A model generated the notes under the pieces. That model was not told the origin of the DNA and made no database searches. It was given only the letters and a program-made list of their open reading frames with translations. 54,586 bases of DNA from Deltaproteobacteria bacterium (lineage in GTDB: Bacteria > Desulfobacterota > Binatia > UBA9968): positions 1 to 54,586 of the forward strand of contig JACQUW010000108.1 in the NCBI GenBank assembly GCA_016210115.1. The letters are read 5' to 3'. Shown here one piece after another: positions 7,122 through 18,003 of the stretch (position 1 is its first letter; every line of letters begins with the position of its first letter). A program made the translations under genes and the position numbers.

Positions 7122-8927
7122 TCAGCGGTTCAACTCTTCAACTTCTCGTACCAGCCGCTGCCTCAAACAAAGACGGTAATACGCCCCTCGACGGCTCAGA
7201 AGCTCGTCATGAGTTCCCTGCTCGATGACTTCCCCCGCCTTCATAACTACGATCAGATCCGCCCGTTGTACAGTTGAGACGCGTTGTGAGATGAGAATAA
7301 GGCCCTTGCCCTCCCTGTACTGCTCCAACTGACTCAAGATCGCCTCCTCGGTCTCTGTGTCAACCGCGGAAAAGGCATCGTCGAGTATCAGGACTGGCGG
7401 ATTTCTCACGATTGCCCTGGCCAGGGCGGTGCGTTGCCTTTGCCCGCCGGACAGGCGCACCCCGCGTTCTCCTAACAGTGTGTCGAATTGAGTCTTGAAT
7501 TGCTTGACGGTGGGAAGCAGGCCGGCGATTCTCGCCGCTTCCTCAAAGTCCGCCCCCCGATCGTCGCCAGAGCCGAAGAGAATGTTTTCCCGAATAGTCC
7601 CTGCAAACAGGAAGATGTCCTGGGATACAAACCCTATTGTCTCCCTCAATTTTGCCAGTTGAATTGTCCTGATATCCACCCCGTCAAGAAAGATCCGCCC
7701 GGCGGGAGGTTCAAAGAGCCTCAGGAGCAGGTGGACCAGGGTGCTCTTTCCCGAACCAACCTCTCCGATAATTCCGCAGGTCGATCCTGCGGGGATCGTC
7801 AACGAAACGCCTCGCAAGGCCACGGGATTTCCCCCTCCGTAGCTGAAGGTCAAATCGCGGATTTCAATGTAACCTCGGATGAGAGATCCGGACAGCTTAG
7901 GGGCCTCGCTGTGATGGCCGGGCGAGATGGGACGATCTAGAATCTCGCCAATACGACTTAACGCGGCGGTTCCCCTCTGGTATTGATTAACCACATGGCC
8001 AACGGCCATCAAAGGCCACGTCAGCATGGCTAGATAGCCATTGAAGGCGACAAACTCACCCAACGTCATAGTGCCACTCAGCACTCTTCGGCCGCCGAGC
8101 CACAAAACGATCGCCGCCGCGGCCCCGGCAACCACTTTCATCAGTGGCCAAAAAACACCCCAAAGAGTGGCAAGCCATAGATTTTTGCGCAGGTATTCCG
8201 CGCTGATCATCTCAAAAGCCCGAATGTGATTGTCTTCTTGAGCATAGGCCTGTACGACCCGGATGCCCGCCACGTTTTCGTGAACGTAGGCGCTGAGGTG
8301 GCTCAACTGCTGCTGAACTTCCTGAGAACAACGAAAAATGTGCCGGCCGAAAAATCGCACAGTAATCGTAATCAGCGGCATCGCTATCAAAGAACACAAC
8401 GTCAGCCAGGGGTCGATCGCAATCATAAAAACCAGGCTCAGAGAAATGACCGTCGCCGCATCCACGATGGCCAGAGAACCAAACCCGAGCAGTTCCCTTA
8501 CGGCCTGAATATCGTTGGTCATTCGCGACATCAAATCGCCGGTCTTCATGTGCTGGAAGTAAGGCAAAGGCAGCTTCAAAAGATGGGAGAAGACCTGGTC
8601 GCGCAAGTCCGCCTCCGCGCGCCTGGAAAAGCCATGGATGTTTATTCGCCACAGGTACCGGAAAAATCCCTGAAGCAAGGCGGCCCCGAGAATCAACAGA
8701 GGAAAAACAACCAGCGACGATCCACTGTCATTTTTAGACACCAAGGTATCAATGCCGCCTTTGATGAGCCAGGGAATGGCCATCCCGGTCAAATCGGTGG
8801 CAACCAACGCAGTCACGCCGAAAATCAGCAGGTGACGGTTGCGCGAGATGATGAACTTTGCGCGACCATAGCTGGTCATGAACACTTGATTTATCATTGA
8901 TTCTGAAAACTCCCACTGGAGAAACAT
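7122..8927 (-). CDS. ABC exporter half-transporter (degenerate ATP site)
   Basis: A 601-residue partner of the following ABC gene. An N-terminal exporter membrane domain is followed by an ATPase domain with Walker A GEVGSGKST and a normal signature LSGGQRQR. Walker B reads LILDDAFSAVD, with Asp where the catalytic Glu should be. The H-loop reads SQRVSTV, with Gln for the switch His. These two changes are the hallmark of the degenerate half of heterodimeric exporters. The subunit keeps a good signature for the partner's active site. The first ATG is at 8927; ATG at 8897 with GGGAG upstream is a reasonable alternative, removing ten residues. About 200 bases before 9124 hold no recognised gene. 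Confidence 0.93.
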   Translation of the reverse strand: MFLQWEFSESMINQVFMTSYGRAKFIISRNRHLLIFGVTALVATDLTGMAIPWLIKGGIDTLVSKNDSGSSLVVFPLLILGAALLQGFFRYLWRINIHGFSRRAEADLRDQVFSHLLKLPLPYFQHMKTGDLMSRMTNDIQAVRELLGFGSLAIVDAATVISLSLVFMIAIDPWLTLCSLIAMPLITITVRFFGRHIFRCSQEVQQQLSHLSAYVHENVAGIRVVQAYAQEDNHIRAFEMISAEYLRKNLWLATLWGVFWPLMKVVAGAAAAIVLWLGGRRVLSGTMTLGEFVAFNGYLAMLTWPLMAVGHVVNQYQRGTAALSRIGEILDRPISPGHHSEAPKLSGSLIRGYIEIRDLTFSYGGGNPVALRGVSLTIPAGSTCGIIGEVGSGKSTLVHLLLRLFEPPAGRIFLDGVDIRTIQLAKLRETIGFVSQDIFLFAGTIRENILFGSGDDRGADFEEAARIAGLLPTVKQFKTQFDTLLGERGVRLSGGQRQRTALARAIVRNPPVLILDDAFSAVDTETEEAILSQLEQYREGKGLILISQRVSTVQRADLIVVMKAGEVIEQGTHDELLSRRGAYYRLCLRQRLVREVEELNR

Positions 8928-9123
8928 CGGCCTGAGGCGGAGTAGAACCGCACACCTTCCTGCGCTGAGATCGCACGGGGAATCAACGTTTGGCGCAGGC
9001 AGGGCTGGCCTTTGAGGGAGAAGCTCATCTGAGCGAGATGCGGATCAGCCTCAGGTGGAGGCTGCGGCCGGAACGCTTGGCCCTGATCAGCGCTTTCGGA
9101 GAAGCGACGAATCTGCGAATCCT

Positions 9124-10749
9124 TTAGCTGGTCTTTCGCTCAGCAACCTGGACGGCTGAGCCGGACCATTTCCCGTCCATAAGGTCCGTCATCACAGCCT
9201 CGATTAAGGCGATGGGCACTCGAATCTGCTCCATGGTATTGCGATCGCGAATGGTAACCTTTTCGTCGGCCGGACTTTTTTCATCCCCTACCGTCTGCAC
9301 ATCAACAGTGACGCAGAAAGGCGTGCCCACCTCATCCTGCCGGCGGTAAAGTCGACCGATCGAAGCGGTGTCGTCGTAGACTGAAACCCATTTCTTGCGC
9401 AGTTCAGAGCAAATTCTGTGCGCTGTTTCCACGATCCGGCTATTCTTTTTAAGAAGTGGCAAAACCGCAATCTTGATCGGCGCCAGCTCCGGATGCAACC
9501 TGAGGACGACCCGTTTTTCGCCCCTGACTTCTTCCTCATGGTATGCATCCACGAGAAAGGCGAGAGCGGATCGATCTGCCCCCGCCGACGGCTCGATCAC
9601 ATACGGCACGAATCTCTGCTTTGTTTCCTCATCGAAGTAATCCAGCGCTTTGCCGCTGAACTCTGAATGCTGCTTCAGGTCATAATCCGTGCGATTCGCG
9701 ATTCCTTCCAGCTCGCTCCATCCCATCGGAAAGAGATACTCCACGTCCACGCACCTTTTGGCATAATGGGCCAGCTCATCCGGAGCGTGCTCCCGCAGCC
9801 GGATGTTTTCCTTTCGAATGCCGTACCTTTGATACCAGGCGAAACGCTCGTCAATCCACTTCTGGTGCCATCCCTCGTCCGTTCCAGGCGTGACGAAATA
9901 TTCGATCTCCATCTGCTCGAACTCCCGCGTCCGGAAAGTAAAGTTTCCCGGAGTTATCTCGTTACGGAACGCTTTCCCGATCTGGGCGATACCAAAGGGA
10001 AGCTTTTTTCGCATCGACTGGAGCACGTTGTCAAAATTCACAAATATTCCCTGCGCCGTTTCCGGCCGCAGATAAGTCTTGGTTGCGGTTTCCTTCACCG
10101 GTCCAAGAAAGGTTTCGAGCATGAGGCTTGCGGGCTTCGGCTCGGATAATTTGGCTCCGCCGCAGTTGGGGCATAGAACGCCTAGCGGGTTGCCAACAGA
10201 CGCACCCACATGGCTCAACGTTCTCAGAAACGTCTGGAACCGGGAATCGTCCGGGCCTTCAAACGGGTACCGGGTGGGGGATTCGATCTCGAGTTTGGGA
10301 TCTTTCAAAGGAAAATTCGGCGCGAGCTTCTTTCCATCGCTTTGCGCCCAGTTCGCAATCGCGCGCCATTCACCCTTCTTTGCGCTAGGACTCTCCAGAA
10401 TTTTCGTTACGGCCCGGAACCATTTGCAATTCCAAACCGCTTCGTAGATTTGATCCGCCCGGTAATGGCGTCCGCATTCGCTGCAGCCTGTGAACGGGTC
10501 GGAGAAGCTCGCCACGTGCCCGCTCGCCTCCCAAACTCTCGGGTGCATAGAGATGGCGGCATCCAAACCGACCATGTCATCTCTCAGATGGACATTGTCC
10601 CGCCACCACAGCCGTTTGATGTTGTTCTTGTATTCAACGCCAAGGGGACCATAGTCCCACGCGGAGCCCAGGCCACCGTAAATTTCGCTAGACTGAAAAA
10701 CAAACCCGCGTCGCTTGCACAGCGATACGATCGTGTCCATATCGACCAT
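9124..10749 (-). CDS. glyS: Glycyl-tRNA synthetase, single-chain class II type
   Basis: Cytoplasmic enzyme charging tRNA-Gly. The 541-residue protein belongs to the homodimeric GlyRS type shared with eukaryotes, archaea and some bacteria, not the alpha2beta2 glyQ/glyS type of E. coli. It begins with the family's CKRRGFVFQSSEIYGG and continues with the AWDYGPLGVEYKNN segment. Two zinc-type Cys pairs are visible (CSECG and CPNCG). The class II motif region reads GKAFRNEITP with REFEQMEIEYF. The C-terminal anticodon-binding domain has APIKIAVLPLL. An ATG three codons downstream (10740) is an alternative start. It stands alone, separated from dapB by about 120 bases. Confidence 0.95.
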   Translation of the reverse strand: MVDMDTIVSLCKRRGFVFQSSEIYGGLGSAWDYGPLGVEYKNNIKRLWWRDNVHLRDDMVGLDAAISMHPRVWEASGHVASFSDPFTGCSECGRHYRADQIYEAVWNCKWFRAVTKILESPSAKKGEWRAIANWAQSDGKKLAPNFPLKDPKLEIESPTRYPFEGPDDSRFQTFLRTLSHVGASVGNPLGVLCPNCGGAKLSEPKPASLMLETFLGPVKETATKTYLRPETAQGIFVNFDNVLQSMRKKLPFGIAQIGKAFRNEITPGNFTFRTREFEQMEIEYFVTPGTDEGWHQKWIDERFAWYQRYGIRKENIRLREHAPDELAHYAKRCVDVEYLFPMGWSELEGIANRTDYDLKQHSEFSGKALDYFDEETKQRFVPYVIEPSAGADRSALAFLVDAYHEEEVRGEKRVVLRLHPELAPIKIAVLPLLKKNSRIVETAHRICSELRKKWVSVYDDTASIGRLYRRQDEVGTPFCVTVDVQTVGDEKSPADEKVTIRDRNTMEQIRVPIALIEAVMTDLMDGKWSGSAVQVAERKTS

Positions 10750-10866
10750 GAGTGTATCCTAACAATCCGGTAATCGTATTAATGTAATCGATGACAAACG
10801 TGGTGTCAAAAAGAGGGAAAAGACAAGTGGCTCACATCTGGCGACCGATGTCGCGCCTGAGCTTGA

Positions 10867-11667
<801 letters not shown>

Positions 11668-11674
11668 CGCAGCC

Positions 11675-12550
11675 TCAAATCAGATCAAAGTCAGTCAGCG
11701 CCTCTTTGAGCTTCCTGAAATTCGGTTCAGACATTGGAGTCAAAGGGAGACGCAACTCGCCTCGACATTTGCCCATCAGCGATAAAGCCGTCTTCACCGG
11801 GATTGGATTGGTCTCGATAAACAGCGCCCGAATCAAAGGGACAAGCCTAAACTGGAGGTCTCTTCCTGTCTCCCAGCTGCCTTCTAGACAGGCGTCGGTA
11901 AGGTGTGACATCTCTCTCGGCGCGATATTCGCGACCGTAGAGATAACTCCCTTGCCTCCAAGGGCCATCAGCGAAAATGTCAGAGAGTCTTCACCGGAAT
12001 AAACCGCCAAACGATCTCCACATAGTCGCATGACATCGATGGCCTGATCCACGGAACCAGTGGCTTCCTTTACCCCGGCAATATTGTTTATCTCAGAAAG
12101 TCGCGCCAGCGTTTCCGGCTCGATCTTGGAGCCCGTCCGTCCCGGAATATTATAGACGATAAGAGGAATGCCTACCGACGACGCCACTTTCTTGTAGTGC
12201 TGGTAGATCCCTTCTTGCGTAGGCCGGTTGTAGTAAGGTGAAACCAACAAGGCGCCGTCAGCGCCCGCCTTTTCCGCTCCCCGGGTCAGCTCAATCGCCT
12301 CTTCGGTGGAATTTGATCCTGTACCGGCAATGATCGGGAGCTTTTTCTTGACGGCCTTGATCACTCTTTCGATCACCTCATGATGCTCCTTGTGATTAAG
12401 AGTTGCCGATTCTCCGGTCGTCCCACATGGCACGATACCATGGGTTCCGGACCGGATATGGAAATCCACCAGGGCATCAAGGCTGTCCCCATCGATCTTC
12501 CCTTCTTTGAAAGGGGTCACCAAAGCGACCATGGAACCCGTAAACATCAT
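11675..12550 (-). CDS. dapA: 4-hydroxy-tetrahydrodipicolinate synthase
   Basis: Condenses pyruvate with aspartate semialdehyde, the first committed step to diaminopimelate and lysine. The 291-residue TIM-barrel protein has GTTGESATL near the N-terminus, the catalytic Tyr segment VYNIPGRTG, and the Schiff-base Lys in AGVKEATGS. The GVISTVANIAP segment is also typical. The start at 12550 (ATGATG) follows AGGAGAGG and leaves the family N-terminus FTGSMVALVTPF near residue 3. An upstream ATG (12589) adds 13 residues that overlap a dispersed repeat and is not preferred. It lies between dapF and dapB. Confidence 0.95.
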   Translation of the reverse strand: MMFTGSMVALVTPFKEGKIDGDSLDALVDFHIRSGTHGIVPCGTTGESATLNHKEHHEVIERVIKAVKKKLPIIAGTGSNSTEEAIELTRGAEKAGADGALLVSPYYNRPTQEGIYQHYKKVASSVGIPLIVYNIPGRTGSKIEPETLARLSEINNIAGVKEATGSVDQAIDVMRLCGDRLAVYSGEDSLTFSLMALGGKGVISTVANIAPREMSHLTDACLEGSWETGRDLQFRLVPLIRALFIETNPIPVKTALSLMGKCRGELRLPLTPMSEPNFRKLKEALTDFDLI

Positions 12551-12585
12551 TGCCTCTCCTGTCTTATCCGCTGAAAAATGGTCTT

Positions 12586-12664
12586 TCATGCTTCGACGCG
12601 CTCAGCATGAACGGAAACTCATAATTTCAACCACCGTTAGCCCTGAGCTCGTCGAAGGGTGAAC
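12586..12664. repeat. Imperfect palindromic repeat between dapF and dapA
   Basis: The left arm TTCGACGCGCTCAGCATGAA and the right arm, whose complement reads TTCGACGAGCTCAGGGCTAA, match over about 19 of 23 positions around a short AT-rich spacer. The core TTCGA-GCTCAG recurs in related forms at 41686 and 47138. This is a dispersed REP-like element of the TTCGA/GCTCAG type found between genes in many bacteria. It has no poly-T tail. Confidence 0.7.
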
Positions 12665-12685
12665 GTGCGGTTGTTCCGCAACATT

Positions 12686-13507
12686 TTAGATCTGGACGAA
12701 ACCCTCAAACACCTCTTCGGCGCCGCCCGTCATATAGACGTGGTTATTTTCCCGCCATTCGATCAACAAATCACCACCCAAAAGATGGACTGTAATTCTC
12801 CTCCCCGTCCTTCCGCTGAGCGCACCGGCGACAGCCACGGCACAGGCGCCGGTCCCGCAGGCCCACGTTTCTCCGGCCCCGCGCTCCCAAACTCTCATCC
12901 GGACTTCGTCACGGGAAAGAACCCCTACAAACTCCGTGTTGACGCGCTTGGGGAAAAACGGGTGATGCTCGAATCGCGGTCCCAACCGCTCCAGGTCCAG
13001 TGCTTCAATCCCTTCCTGAAACAAAACGCAGTGAGGATTTCCCATGGAAACAGAGCAGATCTGATAATGGACCGCATCAACGTCCAACGGATAATCAATG
13101 ATTCTGCCGTCTGCGTTCACCGGAATCTTGCGTCCTTCCAGGATCGGCTCACCCATGTCCACCTCAACCTCGGCACCCACCAGACGGGGTCGAATAATCC
13201 CAGCCAGCGTTTCGACCGCGATTTCCGTTTTTGATGTGAGCCCATGATCAGTGACAAATTTAGCAAAACAGCGAATGCCGTTTCCGCACATCTCTACCTG
13301 ACCTCCATCCGCGTTGTAGATCTCCATCTTAAAATCGGCGACCTTTGAGGGATGGACCGTAAGCAATTGATCCGCGCCAATACCAAACCGGCGGTGGCAG
13401 AGTTTTTTCGCCAGCTGGCCGAGATCGGTAATTTCCCGCTGCAGGCAATTGACAAAAATGAAGTCGTTGCCGCAGCCGTGCATTTTGCTGAAATGAAGCT
13501 CAGTCAT
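12686..13507 (-). CDS. dapF: Diaminopimelate epimerase
   Basis: Cofactor-free epimerase converting LL- to meso-diaminopimelate. The 273-residue protein starts with the family's FSKMHGCGNDFIFVN. It has both catalytic cysteines: the first in MCGNGIRCFAKF and the second in WACGTGACAVAV. The CSVSMGNPHCVLF segment is also characteristic. Length is normal. It follows lysA by 23 bases in the lysA-dapF-dapA-dapB order. The dispersed repeat lies between it and dapA, so some transcription may stop or be processed there. Confidence 0.96.
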   Translation of the reverse strand: MTELHFSKMHGCGNDFIFVNCLQREITDLGQLAKKLCHRRFGIGADQLLTVHPSKVADFKMEIYNADGGQVEMCGNGIRCFAKFVTDHGLTSKTEIAVETLAGIIRPRLVGAEVEVDMGEPILEGRKIPVNADGRIIDYPLDVDAVHYQICSVSMGNPHCVLFQEGIEALDLERLGPRFEHHPFFPKRVNTEFVGVLSRDEVRMRVWERGAGETWACGTGACAVAVAGALSGRTGRRITVHLLGGDLLIEWRENNHVYMTGGAEEVFEGFVQI

Positions 13508-13530
13508 TTGGACTTCAGATTGAACCCGTC

Positions 13531-14808
13531 TTAAACCTCAGACCCTTTCGCGTATTCTAAGATCGGCGGTATCACCTCGCCCAGAATGAGATCTTCCAGC
13601 CTCTCTCGCGCTCGTACGACGTAAAAATCTTTGCCGTCGACCAGGACCTCGGCCGGTCTTGTTCGAGAATTGTAATTGGACGCCATTGTAAACCCGTAAG
13701 CCCCGGCGCTCATCACAGCCAACAGATCTCCCGGCTTTGGTCGGGCGATCTCCCGTTCTTTGGCAAAAAAATCGCCGCTCTCGCATATAGGTCCGACCAC
13801 GTCGGCTACGATCTTTCCATTCCCAGCTTCCGTGACGGGTCGAATTGCCTGGTATGAACCGTAAAGAGCTGGGCGGATCAGGTCATTCATTCCGCCATCC
13901 ACGACAACGAACTTCTTCTCTTCGGTCTCCTTGACATAAAGCACCTCGGTCACAAGGATGCCGGCATTCCCCACGATCACTCGTCCCGGCTCAAGAATCA
14001 AAGTTACATCCAGGCCGTGCAGCTCTTCGATCAATGCTTCCGCGTACTGTTCCGGGTGCGGCGGCTCTTCCTCCCGATAACGGATTCCCAATCCGCCACC
14101 CAGATCAAGATAGCGAATGCGGACACCCTCATTTCTCAAAGCTTGCACGAAGATTTTCACACGGGACAACGCATCCACAAACGGCGGGATGGAAGTCAAC
14201 TGAGAGCCGATATGGCAGTCAACCCCGACCACTTCCAGATGGGAAAGGGCGAGGGCGTTTCGGTATCCGTCCATGGAACGTTTGATGTCAATGCCAAACT
14301 TGCTCTTTTTCATTCCGGTCGAGATATAAGGGTGGGTCTGGGGGTCCACGTCGGGATTTATCCGCAAACTAATTGGCGCTCTCTTGTCCATCTGGGACGC
14401 GATTGAATTTAAGACGACCAGCTCTTGCTCGGATTCCACGTTGAACATGAGAATTCCCGAGGCCAGGGCATGCTCGATCTCCTCTCGCTTCTTCCCAACG
14501 CCGGAAAAAACAATCTTTTTCGGATCGGCTCCGGCGCGAAGCGCGCGAAAAAGCTCCCCACGGGAGACAATATCGAATCCTCCTCCCTCGTTCACAAACG
14601 CTCTGAGAACCGCCAAGTTGGAATTAGCCTTCATGGAAAAACATATGAGATGAGGTATCCGGGCAAAGGCTTGATCAAAGACCCTGAAATGGCGTCTGAG
14701 CGTACCGAGACTATAAATATAGACGGGAGTCCCTATCTCGCGAGCGATGCGCCGCACAGGCACCTCTTCAGCAAAAAGTTCCGCGTCGTGATAGGTAAAG
14801 TAGTCCAT
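13531..14808 (-). CDS. lysA: Diaminopimelate decarboxylase
   Basis: PLP enzyme making L-lysine from meso-diaminopimelate. The 425-residue product starts with [20 protein letters not shown]. The PLP Lys is in CFSMKANSNLAVL. The phosphate-binding glycine stretch YLDLGGGLGIRY and ILEPGRVIVGNAG are present. The second-domain active-site Cys is in VGPICESGDFF, and the conserved Tyr is in SAGAYGFTMASNYN. Length is typical. Its ATG overlaps the stop of the preceding lipoprotein gene by one base, pointing to translational coupling. Confidence 0.96.
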   Translation of the reverse strand: MDYFTYHDAELFAEEVPVRRIAREIGTPVYIYSLGTLRRHFRVFDQAFARIPHLICFSMKANSNLAVLRAFVNEGGGFDIVSRGELFRALRAGADPKKIVFSGVGKKREEIEHALASGILMFNVESEQELVVLNSIASQMDKRAPISLRINPDVDPQTHPYISTGMKKSKFGIDIKRSMDGYRNALALSHLEVVGVDCHIGSQLTSIPPFVDALSRVKIFVQALRNEGVRIRYLDLGGGLGIRYREEEPPHPEQYAEALIEELHGLDVTLILEPGRVIVGNAGILVTEVLYVKETEEKKFVVVDGGMNDLIRPALYGSYQAIRPVTEAGNGKIVADVVGPICESGDFFAKEREIARPKPGDLLAVMSAGAYGFTMASNYNSRTRPAEVLVDGKDFYVVRARERLEDLILGEVIPPILEYAKGSEV

Positions 14809-15299
14809 CAGGGCCTCCAGGCAACCTCGACTTCGTTGGATGGATCGCTCAACGAGCCGTCCAGAAGCTGGGAGAAAACGCGGTAGCGATAACTGCGTTG
14901 GGATTGAATCTCTTCGTCGATAAAACGGTACTGTCTTTTTTTGATAAATTTTTCATGGTCCTCCACGTTCACCGTGATCCTCTCTCGGTACGGCACAGGG
15001 CAATCCGGGCAACTCCTGGAGATTTCCTTGCGAAAGATGACAAATCCTGCCAGATCCCGCAACTCCTTTCCGTCTACATACCGTCTCGGACGGCTCCAGG
15101 TAAGAGATATTCCTTTTCTCTCCGGCTGAGCTTTTAAATCACGGATTGCCTCTGGAATCGCCAGCTCCGGCGCCCGAGGATCTCCCTTCTTGCCGCAGGT
15201 AAAAACGAGAGGGAGGGCGACAAGGCAATAAACAAAAGAAACGAGTATCTTAATTCTCTTTCTGCCGGTGGGTGACTGGCCGCTGCCTGGTAACTTCAT
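14808..15299 (-). CDS. Lipoprotein with fibronectin type III-like domain
   Basis: A 163-residue protein. After a basic start comes a hydrophobic signal and the lipobox [12 protein letters not shown], the lipid-bearing Cys followed by the KKGDP/xAP pattern seen in LptM/YifL-like small lipoproteins. The rest resembles one fibronectin type III domain: [20 protein letters not shown] near the start and [20 protein letters not shown] near the end. Such lipoproteins commonly sit between argH and lysA in Deltaproteobacteria-like genomes. The gene overlaps argH by four bases (ATGA) and touches lysA. Its function is unknown; envelope attachment is likely. Confidence 0.82.
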   Translation of the reverse strand: MKLPGSGQSPTGRKRIKILVSFVYCLVALPLVFTCGKKGDPRAPELAIPEAIRDLKAQPERKGISLTWSRPRRYVDGKELRDLAGFVIFRKEISRSCPDCPVPYRERITVNVEDHEKFIKKRQYRFIDEEIQSQRSYRYRVFSQLLDGSLSDPSNEVEVAWRP

Positions 15300-16687
15300 A
15301 CGCCTAACTCCTTCAGGCGTCGCCGGACATTTTCCGGCGCTGTCCCGCCGGCCGCCCGCCTCCGTCGAACGGCCGCCTCCGCCGTCAGGAAGCCATAAAC
15401 GTCCCGCTCGATTTTGGGCGAGAGACGCCTGAGCTCCTGCAAGGACAATTCTTCAATTCGGCGCCCCTGAGCGAGACAATAACGAACCACCCTTCCCGCC
15501 ACGGTGTGAGCTGAACGAAAGCTAAGCCCCCGGCCTACCAGGTAATCAGCCAGTTCCGTCGCGTTTAAAAAACCATCCTGAGCCGCCTGCAGCATGTTTG
15601 GCGGCTTTACTTTAAGCTCGCGCACCAGATCGCGTATGATCTCCAGGCTTGATTTGACGGTTTCGACAGTGTCGAAAAGCGGAATCTTGTCTTCCTGGAG
15701 ATCCCGATTATAGGCCAGCGGAAGTCCCTTCAGAACCGTGAGCAGCGTCATAAGGTGGCCGAAAATCCGCCCGCTCTTTCCCCGAACCAGTTCCGGGACA
15801 TCCGGATTTTTCTTCTGCGGCATCATGGAACTTCCGGTGCAGTAGCTATCAGGCAGCTCAATAAAATCGAACTCCCGCGTGGACCAAAGCACCATCTCTT
15901 CGGCAAGGCGGCTGAGGTGGACGAAAAGAATGGCGGCGACGGAAACGAATTCCAGGAGAAAGTCCCGATCGCTCACTGCGTCAATGCTGTTTCTGGAAAT
16001 ACGCGGAAAACCAAGGAGCCGGCCGACGTAGCCTCGATCCACAGGGAAGGTGGTTCCAGCGAGAGCTCCGGAACCCAAGGGCATCACATTCACGCGATCC
16101 AGACAATCCAAGAGCCGCTCCCGATCCCGCTCCAGCATTTCGACATAAGCCAATAGATGATGGGAGAAGAGAACGGGTTGCGCCCTTTGAAGATGAGTAT
16201 AGCCCGGCATGATGACTTTCAGGTACCGCTTCGCCGTTCGCCCCAGCTCCCGCTTCAGGGCGTCCACCAAGTCTGTGATCAGCCGGAGCTCTTCTCTAAG
16301 GTAAAGGCGCATGTCCAGAGCTACCTGATCATTGCGGCTCCTTGCGGTATGCAGTTTTCCGCCGGCAGCGCCGATCTTTTCTATCAGCCGCCTCTCTATA
16401 TTCATGTGAATATCTTCGTCCGCGCGGGAAAACGCGAATACGCCGCGCTCGATCTCCCGCTGAATCGCCCTGAGTCCAGCCACGATCTTTGCGCCGTCTC
16501 TGGCAGAGATGATGCGTTGGCGCGCGAGCATCCTAGCGTGAGCGATACTGCCGGCGATATCATGGCGATAGAGCCGTCGATCGACGTCAATCGACGCGGT
16601 AAAGGCTTCAACCGAAGACTCCGTCTTTTCGGCAAAGCGGCCTCCCCAAAGCTTCTTATCCCGCCCCGCCACTAAATCTTTTCCCAT
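15296..16687 (-). CDS. argH: Argininosuccinate lyase
   Basis: Last step of arginine synthesis, splitting argininosuccinate into arginine and fumarate. The 463-residue protein has the N-terminal [13 protein letters not shown], the [13 protein letters not shown] loop, [11 protein letters not shown] with the catalytic His, and the superfamily signature [12 protein letters not shown]. The chosen start (ATG at 16687) gives normal length. A longer frame begins at a TTG at 16732 but adds 15 residues not seen in the family; neither start has a clear ribosome site. It follows argG and overlaps the lipoprotein gene by four bases. Confidence 0.96.
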   Translation of the reverse strand: MGKDLVAGRDKKLWGGRFAEKTESSVEAFTASIDVDRRLYRHDIAGSIAHARMLARQRIISARDGAKIVAGLRAIQREIERGVFAFSRADEDIHMNIERRLIEKIGAAGGKLHTARSRNDQVALDMRLYLREELRLITDLVDALKRELGRTAKRYLKVIMPGYTHLQRAQPVLFSHHLLAYVEMLERDRERLLDCLDRVNVMPLGSGALAGTTFPVDRGYVGRLLGFPRISRNSIDAVSDRDFLLEFVSVAAILFVHLSRLAEEMVLWSTREFDFIELPDSYCTGSSMMPQKKNPDVPELVRGKSGRIFGHLMTLLTVLKGLPLAYNRDLQEDKIPLFDTVETVKSSLEIIRDLVRELKVKPPNMLQAAQDGFLNATELADYLVGRGLSFRSAHTVAGRVVRYCLAQGRRIEELSLQELRRLSPKIERDVYGFLTAEAAVRRRRAAGGTAPENVRRRLKELGV

Positions 16688-16754
16688 TTTCGGTTCGTGA
16701 TCTGGATTAAGATCACCCAGATCGCCCATCAAGAATTCGCTTCAACGTTGCTCC

Positions 16755-17975
16755 TCACAGCCTGCTCATCTGCTTCAGACGCCGAAGCTTTAACCTCAAA
16801 GCATTGAGTTGAATAAAACCGTCCGCATCCGCCTGGTGGTAGACTTGATCCTCCTCAAACGTGGCGATACCCGGATCGTACAAAGCGCGGGTTGATTTTC
16901 TCCCGGCGACCATGACATTCCCTTTGTAGAGTTTAAGGCGCACCCGGCCCATAACCGGTTCCTGGGCCGCATCGATCAGCTTCTGCAGCACTTCCCGTTC
17001 CGGCGAAAACCAATAACCGTAATAGATCAGCTCGGCGTACCTAGTTATCAGCGAGTCTCTAAGTCGCATCACCTCGCGATCCATGGTGATGGATTCGATC
17101 GCCCGGTGCGCCGCGTGAAGCACCGTCCCTCCCGGCGTCTCATAAACGCCGCGCGACTTCATGCCGACATAACGGTTCTCCACCAGGTCTACCCGGCCTA
17201 CACCGTGCCTGGCTCCCAAATCGTTGAGCCTCGCAAGCAGATTTGCCGGCGTAAGGCGGCGGCCACTGATGGCGACCGGATCGCCGCGGGCGTAGTCGAT
17301 CTCAACGTATTCTGGACGGTCAGGCGCCTTTTCCACCGGTCGGGTCCACACAAACATATCCGCCGGAGGCTCGCTCCAGGGATCTTCCAAGATTCCACCT
17401 TCGTAGCTGACGTGAAAAATGTTTCGGTCAGTGCTGTACGGCCTGGCTTTGGTCACGGGCACGGGGATACCATACCGTTTGGCATAACTCACAAGAGCCG
17501 TGCGCGAGTTCAGCTCCCAAATTCTCCAAGGCGCAATCACTTTAACATCGGGCTTCAACGCGTAATAGGTAATCTCAAACCGTACTTGATCATTGCCTTT
17601 CCCGGTAGCCCCGTGCGCCACCGCATCAGCCCTTTCCCTGATGGCCGCGTCGATCTGCCCCTTCGCAATCAGCGGCCGGGCGATAGAGGTGCCGAGCAGA
17701 TAGGAGCCTTCATAGACTGCATTCGCCCGCAGCATCGGAAAAACGTAGTCTTTCACAAATTCATTCTTGACGTCGTCAATGACAACTTTGCTGGCGCCTG
17801 TTTTCAATGCTTTGCGTCTGACCTCGTTGAGATCCTCGCCCTGCCCAAGATCCGCGCAATAGGCGACAACTTCACAGCCATATCTCTCGATCAACCAGCG
17901 CAAAATGACAGACGTGTCCAGCCCGCCCGAATACGCGAGAACCACCTTCCTGATCTTCATCTCCTTCTGTTCCAC
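16755..17975 (-). CDS. argG: Argininosuccinate synthase
   Basis: ATP-dependent condensation of citrulline with aspartate. The 406-residue protein has the PP-loop motif [15 protein letters not shown] near the N-terminus, [14 protein letters not shown], and the later [18 protein letters not shown] segment. Length matches the family. The frame starts at a GTG (17975) preceded by GAAGGAAG. An ATG five codons later (17960) has GGAG too close for a good site, so the GTG is favoured. It sits 28 bases after argF and 67 bases before the chosen argH start, in one arg run. Confidence 0.96.
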   Translation of the reverse strand: MEQKEMKIRKVVLAYSGGLDTSVILRWLIERYGCEVVAYCADLGQGEDLNEVRRKALKTGASKVVIDDVKNEFVKDYVFPMLRANAVYEGSYLLGTSIARPLIAKGQIDAAIRERADAVAHGATGKGNDQVRFEITYYALKPDVKVIAPWRIWELNSRTALVSYAKRYGIPVPVTKARPYSTDRNIFHVSYEGGILEDPWSEPPADMFVWTRPVEKAPDRPEYVEIDYARGDPVAISGRRLTPANLLARLNDLGARHGVGRVDLVENRYVGMKSRGVYETPGGTVLHAAHRAIESITMDREVMRLRDSLITRYAELIYYGYWFSPEREVLQKLIDAAQEPVMGRVRLKLYKGNVMVAGRKSTRALYDPGIATFEEDQVYHQADADGFIQLNALRLKLRRLKQMSRL

Positions 17976-18003
17976 CCTGTCTTCCTTCCGCCTCTCCGCT
18001 GTT

